Shown piece by piece: positions 1 through 11,600 of a stretch of 64,000 bases of DNA (positions are counted from its first letter, which is position 1; every line of letters starts with the position of its first letter). Under the pieces are notes generated by a model, which ran no database searches, was not told the origin of the DNA, and saw nothing but the letters and a program-made list of their open reading frames with translations. The DNA lies in contig KQ965762.1 in NCBI GenBank assembly GCA_001574975.1, forward strand, positions 144,451-208,450, in the 5' to 3' direction. The DNA is from Gonapodya prolifera JEL478 (lineage: Eukaryota; Monoblepharomycota; Monoblepharidomycetes; Monoblepharidales; Gonapodyaceae). Position numbers and translations under genes: made by a program.

Positions 1-91
1 TTTAGCCTTCTGATGTGAAATATATGAGCCTGACTGACTGAAAAAGTGAAACTTCACAGATAAACATGACCAATTTTTGTATGTGGAGGTC

Positions 92-847
92 TTAATTCAC
101 AGGGTGGGTGTCCTGTCTTGCATGGGTGGTGTAAAAAATGTGACACCACCTTCTGGATAGTGAGTCCTGGTTGGTAAGACAAAGATAAGCCCACCGTCTC
201 CCTGAATCCTCATCGCAATTGTCCATGAAGTTGTTGTCCAAGTCTTCATCAGAATCTTCCATTCCGTCAAATTCACTGTCTAAGCAGGGAGTCTCTGCGT
301 ACCAAACTTCCCAGTGCACTATTGTGCTTTGCCACAGCTTGATCAGTTCACACAGCATGGTGTGTGACTTATCATGGAGATCTTGTTTGTTTGCTTGGGC
401 AGAATCCTTTGTGGATTCTGATTTCTTGTTCACATTGTGTAGATTCAGCATCTTTGTAGGAGGTACAGAGTTGGAAGTTTTTGCAGGCAATAAATGGGGA
501 CTTTTATGATTAATCATTAAGTTTGAGAGACTTGTTCTCACAGTCTCACAATTGGTCACTTGGAGATCCAATCTCAAAGACTGGAGTTGCACTGCGCAGG
601 TTTGCGGTTGTGACAGCAAAACGCTGCACTTTGTATGAGATGCCATCTGCCAAACTCTGCATTTTGTACAAGGTGCTGCCCACACAAAACGCTGCACTTT
701 TGTACCAGGTGCCGCTCTCAAAACGCTGCAAGTCTGCGATCCCAAACAAAATCCGTTACAGCACACGCGCGATTCATGCAATTGATATTGGTTTTGCATT
801 GCGAGACTTTTGAGGCTTGGTGGCAGGAGTTGACCAGTGTGGTTCAA
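92..847 (-). CDS. Unrecognised 251-codon ORF, Cys-repeat start and acidic tail
   Basis: An open frame of about 251 codons. Its first part is built on a ~34-bp DNA tandem repeat and so repeats short Cys-containing peptides. Its C-terminal third is acidic (DSEFDGMEDSDEDLDNN). No family is recognised. It sits in the repeat-rich left arm of the window, so it may be the tail of a decayed transposon ORF rather than a host gene. No clear upstream exon or promoter is seen. Confidence 0.2.
   Translation of the reverse strand: MNHTGQLLPPSLKSLAMQNQYQLHESRVCCNGFCLGSQTCSVLRAAPGTKVQRFVWAAPCTKCRVWQMASHTKCSVLLSQPQTCAVQLQSLRLDLQVTNCETVRTSLSNLMINHKSPHLLPAKTSNSVPPTKMLNLHNVNKKSESTKDSAQANKQDLHDKSHTMLCELIKLWQSTIVHWEVWYAETPCLDSEFDGMEDSDEDLDNNFMDNCDEDSGRRWAYLCLTNQDSLSRRWCHIFYTTHARQDTHPVN
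617..740. repeat. ~34-bp tandem repeat, about 3.5 copies
   Basis: Units begin with AAAACGCTGCACTTT or close variants near 617, 651, 685 and 719. They are separated by about 34 bases and differ by a few substitutions. The array explains the Cys-rich repetitive start of the overlapping minus-strand ORF. Confidence 0.6.
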
Positions 848-1119
848 AGCCGATCACTTGTCGGCTCAATGCTGAGATCTCTGAAGTGCATGCGTTTCAG
901 ACATTTAGAACACATGAATACTCTTTTTGGCCTTTTTGGTGCCTCACCATGATCGGTGCGTCTCCAACAACTAACAACCAATGCGGACAAGCCCGTGGCC
1001 AACTGCAACAAGCAGCTTGTGCTTGACATACTTAAAACTAGCCCAGACAGTAGGGCTCTCCCGACAAAGATAGCGCTGTTCCTCATCTTACGATTTGGTG
1101 GGAGCTGGTTTGTTGCTCC

Positions 1120-2400
1120 CAACCGCAGCAAGGGCAGACATGGTACCGGTTCAATGACTATGGTATTGTTGTGGAGATCCTTCCTCAGGACGAGACTTGG
1201 CTCTTCATCACATTGGGGGTCCTCAAATACTGTCCGAAGTCTGTTGACTGCTACCTGAACCTGCTGGCTTTGGCGCTCAAGGGCAAGGAATTAAAGTTTG
1301 TCCTGTAGGAATCGGTGACAATGGCAAGAGTGGTCTGCTTTGGCTCCAGCAGGTAGCTTTTGAAGAGTACGCGGGGTCCTTCTCATTCTCCCTTTTCCAG
1401 TGCAAAGCATTTCCTGCCACAGCTCCAAACTCCAAGATAGCCAGTCTTGTTGGCAAGTGGAACCTTGTTGCGTCCGATTCCGCCGTTGACAGGCCCATCA
1501 AGTCCAATGTTTTCAAACAGATCCTGGGTAGCGACCCAATACCCTTCCGCCCTCTGTATGGATGCGAGCAGCAGAGCCTTCAATCACGAGTATTGAAGCA
1601 GGCAATGGTCAAAAGGCTTCTGCACTACAACTCGGAACCGGCTATGGACTCGGATTCTCCTTGCCCCCAATATTTTTGTCTCCGACACCAGCTCAGGCCC
1701 AGATCCTCGGGCGGAGCAAGCCACTTACGGCATCGACAGGGTTGAGTCGCAGACAATTGCAATTGACGCCAGCTTTGAGCAGTGGCCCCCCAAACTGGCT
1801 CACTCCCTGATGTAGGAGCTCCTCTGATGGGCTCCTGTTGTCACTCTGGAGGCCGTCAAATGGCCAACAGCCTCGCTTATTCTCTTGTCCAGGTATAAGC
1901 AGCTGAATGAGGATCCATTTGCAGTGTTTGCCTGGGAAGTCATAATCAAAAACGGACAACAGCAATGACAAGGTCTCAAAGGAGCTTTTGATATTTGATT
2001 TTGACCACTGGAGCAAGAGGGTGAGTGGATTGTTCAGGGATCTGTGTTGATTCCGATAATGTCCGGTGCACAGAGGCTTGTCCAGCGCACATTCAAGGTG
2101 ACCTTTAAGTTGCAGAGCCTTGAACGTGCCGTGGTTGGCAACGCTCTTAATCAAAGAAGGTCATGGAGAATCCAAGGCTACCCTTGCGTTGTTATCCAAC
2201 CGGAGTTCCAACCAGAGACACTATCAACGTCCCTGCCACTGACCCTCAGCAATATTCCTGACGACAACGGTGTTACGGACGTTGGTTTTCTGGATGTTGC
2301 TGGCTGTGGCCCAGACATTGATGGTGAGGGCAACGAGGCTAGTTGCAGCCCAAGGCTTTCCAAAAGTAATGGGACCACCTTTGCCAATGACAATGAGTGA
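1120..2400 (+). pseudogene. Decayed SF3 (D5-like) primase-helicase relic
   Basis: Fossil of a virus-like or plasmid-like replication gene. In the middle, plus-strand reading gives a Walker A-like GDNGKSGLLWL, then a segment ending DYAGSF-like (EEYAGSFSFSLFQ), then a helicase-style IKSNVFKQILGSDPI stretch. In order and spacing this matches the superfamily 3 helicase core of D5-like proteins of large DNA viruses and related mobile elements. Flanking segments are consistent with the rest of such a protein but are not recognisable on their own. The region is broken, with several breaks, and looks old. Family is inferred from motif order only. Confidence 0.5.
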
Positions 2401-2815
2401 CATATTTTTAGTGAGCAATGAACCCCTTGAAAAGCCTTGTGACTTAACTGGACGAGTCAATTAGACATTTGTAAGCTCATGGGTTTGCTGCAAACGGCTT
2501 TTAAAACATTGCCATGGGATCGATAGATTGTTGTATGGCGGGAGAGCGCTGTGTGGCAATATTATGATTCCCTGTTTTCACTGGTTGCCTCAGCAATGAC
2601 AACGTGGATTTTGAGTGGTAGGATTTTGAGACCAGGATTTTGAGTGGTCTCAGAGAGAGCGCTAAGCGCCCAGCTGCCTGCTGTTTTTGCTGTCCGCCAT
2701 CAGCAATGGTGTCAACATCCCCCTACTGCATTCTCAACGCAGCTCCCAGTCCTTCAGTCCAGCTGCACGGATCATTCCGTGCTGATTTTGAAACGTCAAT
2801 CAACAACTGAACCTA

Positions 2816-3042
2816 CATGCTACACAACCTAGGTGAGCTGCACGAGCCTGTAAACTGCAGGAACGTGTATATATATGATCAAACATATATAATATGTTGT
2901 AGCGCACACAGAACTCACCTGCAGGAACGTGACNCCAAACTTGGGGCACGCCCTGCAGGTGCACTCATCTAAATACATGACCACAGTAGTGGCACAGCAC
3001 TTAACACCTCACACTATATATACCATGTCAATGGATGTCACC
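2816..3042. repeat. ~230-250-bp dispersed repeat, copy a
   Basis: First of three copies (others at 5419-5668 and 7648-7890), all in the same orientation. It begins with GCTACACAACCTAGGTGAGC and contains two copies of CTGCAGGAACGTG. This copy is the most diverged and lies at the truncated edge of the gag-bearing retroelement fragment. One base is N (2934). Confidence 0.75.
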
Positions 3043-5134
3043 TGAGGCTATGGTGACACACAGCGCTTGCAGCCATGGCAGTGGGGAGAGGGGGAACATT
3101 GGCAAGAAGATCCAACCTGGCCGCGGTTGTCATAATCACAGGAGTGAGAACAATTTCCACGTGGGGGAAACGGTTGCAGTCCCAAGGGCAGTAGTCCTGC
3201 TTCTGGTTGTTGTTGTTGCCATTGCCCTTAAACTTCTTGCCGTTCTGGCGGCCACCCTCATCATTAGGAGCAGCGTGCTTTGTTGGCAGTACGGGAGGGG
3301 CCTCAGCATTGATGACGTGAACGTGTGCTGCAGGTGCTGCGGGAGTCAAGGCTGTAGTCAGGGCTGTGGCTGGGGTAGGCGCTGGCATTGGTGGCTCAGC
3401 CTTCCCACCAGGCTTAGGGGCAAGCTTCTTCTGGGGCGTCATGTGCCTTGCGCAAGCAATGAGCTGCACAATATCCTGAATGAAGTTGAAGCGGAGTTGC
3501 TGGGCGCAGTCCTCCACCTGAATCCATTGCTCAGGCATGAGTACATTACAAAAGTGGTTGATGGCCGTACTATTGATGAGGGCCTGGTCAGGGAGAGGCT
3601 GGTGGAGAGACACAGGGTCGAGGTGGGTGTAGAAGTCATGTGTATTGGTGAGGCAGTCCCGTGCAAAAGTCTCAGCAGAGACAGCCTGTCCAGTAGTGTT
3701 GACGTTCCAATACCCGGACATTGCGTGATGGCGCATCTTGTTGAGGTAGTGGGGGGAGGCGTAGACGGCAATAACAAACTGGAACTTTTTCTTGGCTGTG
3801 CAAGGGGTCCTTAGTGGTAAGCCAGCCCAGGAGGACTTTGCAGGTGACCATCTTGATGATGACCCTTGTGATGGCGGCCTTGTTGTTGCCCTCTGCCTTG
3901 GCATTCATTATGATACGCTTGGCACTGCCCAGTACATTTGACAGGTCGAGCTTTTCAGTGCAATGGTTCTCAAAGCGGATGTTGGGTTTCTTGTTGTTGT
4001 CCAGGAAGCCGTCAGCAACTGCAATTGGATGGACGACCAACTCTTTGGGTCAAAGATGCAGGATGATGGACTGCGGCGGCAGTGGCGGTAGGATTGAGGG
4101 GCTTGCGCAAGGCTGCTGACGCAAGATTGCACAGTGGGAGGGGTATCCAGATTGATTTCCATCAAGTCCACGCTCCTAGTGAGGTATGAGATGCGCCACT
4201 TGTTCTTCTTGCCACAAATGTCAGAGCGGGGCGATGTGGACGCGCTTGCACATTGGGGTGAGGTCGCGGGAGTTGCTGGGCGGGACGCAGCCAAACTTGA
4301 AGCAGCATGGGGATTCACAGCGGTGGAAGGGGTGTCTGGCAGGGGGGAGTCAAAGGATACGTTGGTAGGGCCTCTGTTGTTCAACATCGTGAGTGATGTG
4401 CAGTGAGATTTAATGGAGCGACGAGAGGCAAGAGAGTTGATGATTGGCAGCAAGGATGAGTTTCCAGGGCTTGATGGTGGGTACAAAGCAAGAGAGAGAC
4501 CAATGGGGCCCAAAGAGACTTGAGGAATGAGTAATGGGGCGAGATTGATGAGTTGGTGGCTTGGAGTTTTATGGCAACGAGCAATGCTGGTAAACTGTAG
4601 ATCCATGATCGCGCCAAGTGGTTACAGGCGGTGAGCGCAAGCACTACCGAGAGGCTTGGAGACAGTTAGAGCACGACTAACTGGTTTATAAGTGGCGATC
4701 GGTGTGTGGGAGTGACGGGGGAGGTAACAATGTGTGATGTGATGAAGATTGAACTCAACTGTTAAGCATCCAATGCACAGCAATGCTATGATCCCCAGCG
4801 ACGCAAAGTCCCCTGCTGGTCTCCCAAGCTCCAGAACAGTCTGTGGTGGACGGGATCTGGGGTTGATGAGTTGAGTCCCAGTCATCCCCCCAAAATGTAG
4901 TAGAACTGATACTTGATCAGCCTCCTAGGGTTTTCCAAAGGACAAGTAGCAGTGCGGGACTAGAGAGGATCTGCCGGAGAGAGAGATGGTAGTATGTGAG
5001 ATAGATGTGTATTGGTCTAGCTAGATGAGGCTTCTGAACATATAAATAGTGGTGCCTGAAGCTACCTTTATGCCCCATCCTACCCAAGGCTTCAGTAGTT
5101 CCTACTAACCCTTTTGAGTATTAGTTCCACTACA
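3038..5134 (-). mobile_element. Partial Ty3/gypsy-like retroelement: LTR plus gag
   Basis: Fossil LTR retrotransposon fragment on the minus strand. An LTR (4896-5134) is followed by a gag-like region (about 4885 to 3038). The gag product has a long helical-looking central part, a Pro/Ala/Thr-rich spacer, and a Cys/His cluster near its end. No pol follows: the fragment stops at the dispersed repeat near 3040. It is broken, with a handful of breaks in gag. Its LTR matches the one at 8399-8637, so both fragments belong to one family. Confidence 0.65.
4896..5134 (-). repeat. LTR, 239 bp, of the chromovirus family
   Basis: Starts TGTAGTAGAACT and ends AGTTCCACTACA, giving the usual TG...CA ends with a short inverted repeat. 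A TATA-like ATATAAATAG lies inside. It aligns over its full 239 bp with 8399-8637 at roughly 94 percent by eye. Confidence 0.85.
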
Positions 5135-5418
5135 AGCTCATAGGAAGCAAGCAGCATAAGGCTGAGAATGCCATGGAAATTACCTGCATCGACCACATGA
5201 AAATGCCACATCCAAATTCTACAGCAGACAACAGAACTGGTGTTTCAACACTTTAACCAAAGGTTCAAGTTCAGTGACCATTGTAAGGCGTCTAACTAGA
5301 CAACAGTTGTAGCCCAAAAAATGGCCTCATAGGTGGCAACTCAGAACAGTATTGCAATTGCCTGCCATGGCAACGCAACAAACAAGCAATGGTGGTGACT
5401 CTCTCTAGTTAGTGCCCC
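5135..5418. other. Spacer, no gene seen
   Basis: Unique-looking sequence between the LTR and repeat copy b. No ORF of note and no recognisable motif. Confidence 0.5.
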
Positions 5419-5668
5419 GCATGCTACACAACCTAGGTGAGCTGCACAAGCCTGTAAACTGCAGGAACGTGTATATATGATCAGATGTACATAGCATGAC
5501 GTGATGTCCATAGAACTCACCTGCAGGAACGTGATGCCAAACTTAGGGCACGTCCTGCAGGTGTGCACATNTAAACCCGCGGCCACAGTAGTGGCACAGC
5601 AGCTAATACCCAACACTCATACTACACTATATACTCCACGTTAGTGGATGTCAGTGTGACATTGTGCT
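5419..5668. repeat. ~250-bp dispersed repeat, copy b
   Basis: Nearly identical to copy c (7648-7890) and in the same orientation. On the minus strand it can be read as a short Cys-rich peptide, with a GT...AG stretch whose two edges both carry CACGTTCCTGCAG. One N at 5571. No terminal inverted repeats are visible. Confidence 0.85.
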
Positions 5669-6114
5669 CCCCTCCTTTACCCTCCCCTTCCTTCTTCCTC
5701 CCATCAGTCTTTAGCCAGACAGAAAGTATTACAGTGTCCCAATCTAAAAAACAGCTGCAAGTGCCTGGCAGAGTTCTTGGACCTAGCTCTCAAGTTCCTA
5801 GACCTGAGAGTGCAAAGTGGTACCATCTCCTCAAGGTTACTAATACAGTCTGAAGATCCATTTGAACATCGCAATAGCATCATGAAAAGTTTAAAGTTGN
5901 TGTTGGAAAAGTAAGAAGAAAGGATAGGTTGGGGTGCAGATTTATGAATGTGCAGACAAAGAGGGCTGAAATGTCATCTACAGCTGCATTTGTCAAGTGA
6001 TTCTGAGTGATAGATATAGCTTGAGTATGTGAATTGCTGGTTAATTCCATTTGGAAAGATCTTGTGACAGCAGAGGCTGCTAATAAATGAGCTGATATGA
6101 GTTTCACACAAAGT
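5669..6114. other. Spacer before the satellite, perhaps a degenerate unit
   Basis: No gene is seen. Short stretches such as TGATAGATATAG resemble the satellite that follows, so the second half may be an eroded satellite unit. One N at 5900. Confidence 0.35.
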
Positions 6115-7640
6115 TGTGAATAACTCAATGAGGAATAGTCCAATTCAAACGAAACTTTTAAGTTGCAATATTGAATTAATTTATCGTCGAAAAAGGTTGA
6201 GAACGATGCGTTATTGCACTTTGATCTGTGTCATCACTCCCGAGATTGAAACCTTGTCAATCAAGATTGCGGTTCACCGAACGTTTGTTATGCAACAACA
6301 GTGTGCGTCCCTAATAGATGTAGTATTGAAGTATGTGTGCGCAAAATTAGAATCCCAGTATAGCGTCTGCGTTTTGCAATCAGTTGAATACTGAGAGTAC
6401 CAATTTTGCTGAAGTTGCGTAAATAACTCCACGAGAAGCAGTCCAACTCAAGCGAAACTTTGAGGATGCAACATCAATAATAATGTGCAAAGACTGACGT
6501 TGCTGAAGCCGCGATACTACACTTTGTTCTGCATCGTCGGCCCCATGAATTACATTACGCCGGCAAAGATATCTGCTAACTCAGTGGTTGAAATTTAACG
6601 AAAGTAAGTAGCCCTAAAAGATATAATAATGGAGTATGCGTCGGCAAAAATTCACATCTCTGAATAGCTTCTGAGCCTTGCAGTGAGCTAAAACAAGAAG
6701 ATGCTGCTGCAGTCATGTACTGATGGAAATTGCACACAAAGCTGTAAATAACTCCACGAGGAGTAGTCCAATTCAAATGAAACTTTAAGGGTGCAATATC
6801 ACATATATTGAGCGTAGAATCTCGCTGAGAACGCTTTGTTGTTACGTTTTGGTCTGTGTCCCCGCCCCCGAGGTTGAAACCTTGTCAATCAAGATAGCGG
6901 CTCACTGAGCGATTCAAATGTAACAACAATGTGCGTCTCTGATAGATATAGTAATGNAGTATTCGTGCGCAATAATTTGGATACCAGAATAGCGTCTGCG
7001 TCTTGCAATAAGCTGAATACTGGGAGTACCAATTTTGCTGAAATTGTGTGAATAACTCCACGAGAAGCAGTTCAAATCAGGCGAAATTTCGAGGATGCAA
7101 CATCAATTATGATGTGCAAAGAGTAACATTGCTGAAACCGCGATATTGCGCTTCGTTCTGCGTCGTCGACCCCATGACTAAAATTACGCCGACAATGATG
7201 TCTGCTCACTCAGTGTTTGAAATTCAACAAAAGCATGCGGTCGTGATAGACATTGCATGGAAGTATGTGTCTGCTGAAGATCTCATCTCTGCATAGCTTC
7301 TGCGTCTTGCAATCAGCTGAATACTGAGAATAATAATCTGCTGACACTTCTGTGAATAACTCGACGAGTAGTAGTCCAATCAAAGCGAAAATTCGAGGGT
7401 GCATTAGAAATTTTAATGTGCAGCAAGTGGTTGTGCTGGAATTGCGATGTGTTGATTCATTCTGCGTCGCCGATCCCGTTTTCAAAGTTACGCCAAGAGA
7501 GATTGCTGCTCACTGAGTGATTCAATTCAAAAATCAACGCATCGCCTCAATAGATATTGTAATGGGGCGCGTGACTGCTAAAAATCACGTCCCTGCCTAG
7601 CTTCTGAACCTTGCAGTCAGCTAAAAACAGGGAAGGAANT
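6115..7640. repeat. Satellite: five ~305-bp tandem units with alternating types
   Basis: Units start with a GTGAATAACTCCACGAG-like motif at about 6115, 6418, 6742, 7047 and 7351. Units 1 and 3 resemble each other more than their neighbours (both carry GAAACCTTGTCAATCAAGAT), as do units 2 and 4 (both carry GAGGATGCAACATCAAT), so the array has a ~610-630-bp dimer order. Unit 5 is a further variant. No long conserved ORF is shared by the units. The array lies between copies b and c of the dispersed repeat. One N (6957). Confidence 0.85.
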
Positions 7641-7647
7641 TTGGCAT

Positions 7648-7890
7648 AATGCTACACAACCTAGGTGAGCTGCACAAGCCTGTAAACTGCAGGAACGTGT
7701 ATATATGATCAGATGTACATAGCAAGACGTGATGTGCATAGAACTCACCTGCAGGAACGTGATGCCAAACTTAGGGCACGTCCTGCAGGCGTGCACATCT
7801 AAACCNGCGGCCACAGTAGTGGCACAGCAGCTAATACCCAACACTCATACTACACTATATACTCCACGTTAGTGGATGTCAGTGTGACAC
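7648..7890. repeat. ~250-bp dispersed repeat, copy c
   Basis: Direct-repeat partner of 5419-5668 with only a few differences. It follows the satellite almost immediately. It contains an N at 7806, with another at 7639 just before it. Confidence 0.85.
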
Positions 7891-8398
7891 CGCAATGATC
7901 TTGAATTCATTGCCAAATTTGGCTTTTGACATTTCTGTGGCAATGTTCTTGCCTATATCAAAGCCTCACCGGATCACCAGAAGGACCTGAGGTCTATCTG
8001 CATGCAATAGTGAGGTTGTAGTAAAAAGCACAAGCAAATGTGGGACGGCAAAAGCTGGATCAATGGTGGTCACTGAGCGTGTTGCCAGAACAAGGTATTC
8101 TGTTGGGTGAGAATTGGCCTGCTGCTTTTGAATACTAAGTGTTTGAAAAGCACTGATTGATTCAGCAGGATTGGGTTGCGGTAACTCTGGCAAGTTGTGC
8201 CCATTGTGTTGCTATTGGACTCCTTTTGCAGTGCCGAATGGATGCCTTGGACCTATCAGACCAGAGCGGCAACTGCGCTATAACAGAGCAAATAAATGTG
8301 GACAGGCATCCCCATAGCCCACCGGTTTGGCAATTGCTCTGAATAAAGGCATTGTTGTTGTAGAGTCATGACAACTAGAACTCCAGAAGCAAGCAAGC
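7891..8398. other. Spacer, no gene seen
   Basis: Sequence between the dispersed repeat and the LTR at 8399. A 75-codon minus-strand open frame (7966-8193) shows no recognisable family. Confidence 0.4.
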
Positions 8399-8637
8399 TG
8401 TGGTAGAACTGATACTTGATCAGCTTCCTAGGGTTATCCAAAGGGTAAGTAGCAGCACGGGACTAGAGAGGATTGGACGGAGAGAGAGATGGTAGTATGT
8501 GAGATAGATGTGTATTGGTCTAGCTAGATGAGGCTCCTGAACATATTAATAGTGGTGCCTGAAGCTACCTTTATGCCCCATCCTACCCAAGGCTTCAGTA
8601 GTTCCTACTAACCCCTTCGAGTGTTAGTTCCACTACA
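8399..8637 (-). repeat. 3' LTR, 239 bp
   Basis: Full-length match to 4896-5134 in the same orientation, with TG/CA ends. A polypurine tract (GGAGGGGAGG on the minus strand) abuts its inner edge, the expected position for a 3' LTR. Confidence 0.85.
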
Positions 8638-11600
8638 CCTCCCCTCCTTATGGAAGGCTGGTGTCCGCACCAGGAGTATGTTCAGACCATGTACACCCCG
8701 ACATGCAAAACCCATTGGGAAAAAAGCATTGTCGGTCAGACCACAAACTTGTACAGGCACAGTTTGACAGCCCTCATAGGAGAAACCCTTGGGGTAAAAA
8801 CTCCCGTCACAAGTGGATCCTTTTTGGGACACCAATCTGTAAGAGTAAAGGTGGACCATAATAATAAAACACGAAGTGGCTGAGAGAGGTCGCCCCTTCC
8901 TGTAAAGAGGTGTCCCCACTGAAACAGAATTAATTCTTGTTCTGGGCCACATGAGCACTTTTCCGAGACGCTTTGCATTCTGAGGAAGTGACTGGAGGTC
9001 TTGGAGCACGAGGCTTTTAACTTTCCCCGGAAAGTTCAGTCTCTCATACTCCTTGATCATAGCTTTACCTTGGATATCATAGGCAAATGTCCATTCAGGA
9101 TCATCATAGCCTTGAAATTTTACAAGGTACTGCGTGTTCTTGCTGTGACCACGTTTCGCCCAAATGTGTTCCATTTTGTACTGTGGTCTACCATCAGCAT
9201 GTGAACCAATAGGGGAAACGAGGGCGTCTGGCATATCCTCGGCAGATCCCACAGGAGACGACCAGTCCTCTTCAAGAGATGAAGCAGTTGCTGCCAGTGC
9301 AGTTTGTGCATCCGGCGGCGGAATGTATGCTGGCACCTTTCAAAGGTGAGTCACGCAAGCAAGAGCCGGTTGACCAGTGTGAACATGCACAAGACGGTAG
9401 GTGACAGGCGTAACTTGCTCCGTAACGGTGTAAGGGCCAGCAGCCCAGTAGGAAGCAAACTTGGTACTGTCCCCTTTGCGATGAGCTTCCTTAACGTAAA
9501 GCATCACCGTACTGCCAATAACAAATGTAACGTCTTGTTGATGACTGTCAAAAGCTTCCTTGCGTTTCGCCACAGACGTCTTCATATGCTCACGGACCTG
9601 TTTGTACAACTCAGCCAATAACTCCATAAAAGGTAAGTTGTCACCATTGTGAAGTGACAACCGCTGCTCAACACTGGCAATTACGTCTGTCGGTAGTCAA
9701 GGCTCTGTACTGGTGGCAAGAAAAAATGGAGCGTAGCTGGTGGTAGAGTGCACGCGAGAATTGAGCGCAAACTAAATGGGCTGTACAAAAAGGTCCCAAT
9801 TTGTTTGGTCTTCATTGTCGACGTACATGTACAGAGATTGGACAATGGGCTTCATTATCCTTTCAGCGTACGGGTTCCCTTGTGGGTGACCTGGCGATGA
9901 GAAAGTATGATGAAACCAAAGCTTCTTGCCGAGGCGTTCCAGAACCTTGGTAGCAAAGGCGTTATCACTGTGGAGTCTCTTGAAGACACCCCAGCAATAA
10001 ACCCATTCTTTGAGTAAAGCATACGCGGTTGTTGCCACAGAGGTGTTGGCTACTGGAATGAGCTCGACCCAGTGGGTAAACAAATCAACCACTACCAAGA
10101 TGTTCAAGAGTCCACCAGCCATGGTGGGGAAAGGTCCGACGTGGTCGATTGCAACGTCGTCCCACGGCTGAGAGACCGAGAAGTCGTAGGGAATAAGCTT
10201 GCCGTGGTGCTTTGGTTGCAGTGGTTTCCGGCTTTGGCAAGAGATGCATCGCCTGACGTAGTCGCGTATGTCTCTAGCCATGTGGTACCAATAAAACTTG
10301 GGCGACATAGCCGTGATCATTGACGTCAATCCAGGGTGTGCAGCAGTAAGATCTTTGTGGTACATCTGTAAGATCTCTGTCTGCTTGGACATTGGCACAA
10401 CCACTGGTAGGTCACCCTCGAGCTGCTTCAGCAGCACTTGAGATGCGTCCGTAGCTTTGGCAGGTTCTCTAGAGCAAAATACGGACCAAACAAGGAGACC
10501 GTTGTGAATTTGCATGCCCTTCGAGCAATGGACATACTCTTTCCACTCCGGGGAGGAGAGTAACTCTTCCTCTACCTTGTTTTTGAGGACCATGAAAATC
10601 TGCGATAGCTCAGGGTCATTCCTTTGAGCCATGCAAAATGAATTGCGGTACTCTTGATCATCCCAAGAAGCACCAGAGAAGGCGGTAACCACGGATGGTT
10701 TTGGCGTGGTGCACTCTTGGAGGCGGCGCTTGCGGGCGTTGAGGGAATTGACCCACGCAGGGATTTTATCCTCTGGCGCAGCGTTGTTTTCTCCATTGCC
10801 AGTGGTGGGGATGTCAAAAGAGACGTTTAGATCGTCTTGCGGTGGGTTCTTGAGGCATGAGAGAGCGTCGACTTGAGCCTGAGTAGGGCCGGGTTTGTAG
10901 ACAGGCGTATAGGCGAACTCAGACATTCTGATCGCCCAACGTGCCACTTTGCCAGCACTTGAGGGATTTTGCAGCCACTTGAGAGATTCGTGATTGGTGT
11001 GAAGTTCGAACAGCGCTCCTAAGAGGTAGTGCTGAAAGAATTCACAACCCCACAGGGCGGCAAAAGCCTCTTGTTTGTGAGTATCCCAGCGTTGCTGAGC
11101 AGGAGTGAACTTCTTGGAACCATACCCCACAGGATAAGGTTTACCACAATCGTCCATCTGCTCCAGCACAGCGCCAGCAGCGATACCGGAAGCGTCCGTC
11201 TTTAAAACGAAAGGACAATTGTAATCAACTTGTCAAAGTACGCGCCCCGGTTCAGTAAGCATCGTCTTGAGAGTCATGAAGGCCTTCAAAGGAGTACCAC
11301 CCAAACAATCAACCTTCATGCCTTTAATGGTCATGTCGGATAGCGGGGCAGCAATCTCCGCAAATCGAGGAATGAAATGTTGATAGTATTTGGAGAGACC
11401 CAAGAAGTGTTGCAATTCCTTGAGATCTCATGGTGGGTTAAGGTTCGGCACCGCGTTAACCTTTTTGGGGTCCATCTTGATGTTTCCGTCAGAAGTAAGT
11501 ACGTGACCCAAATACTGTGTCTCGTGTTGACAGAAGTTGCATTTTTGAGCACGGAGCTTGAGGTTGGCCTCGCGCAGTCTTTTGAAGATCTGCTCAAGGT

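Noticed and set aside
5419-7890. Copies b and c of the dispersed repeat as LTRs of an element containing the satellite
   Set aside because: They lack TG...CA ends, primer-binding site and polypurine tract, and the DNA between is tandem satellite with no coding region.
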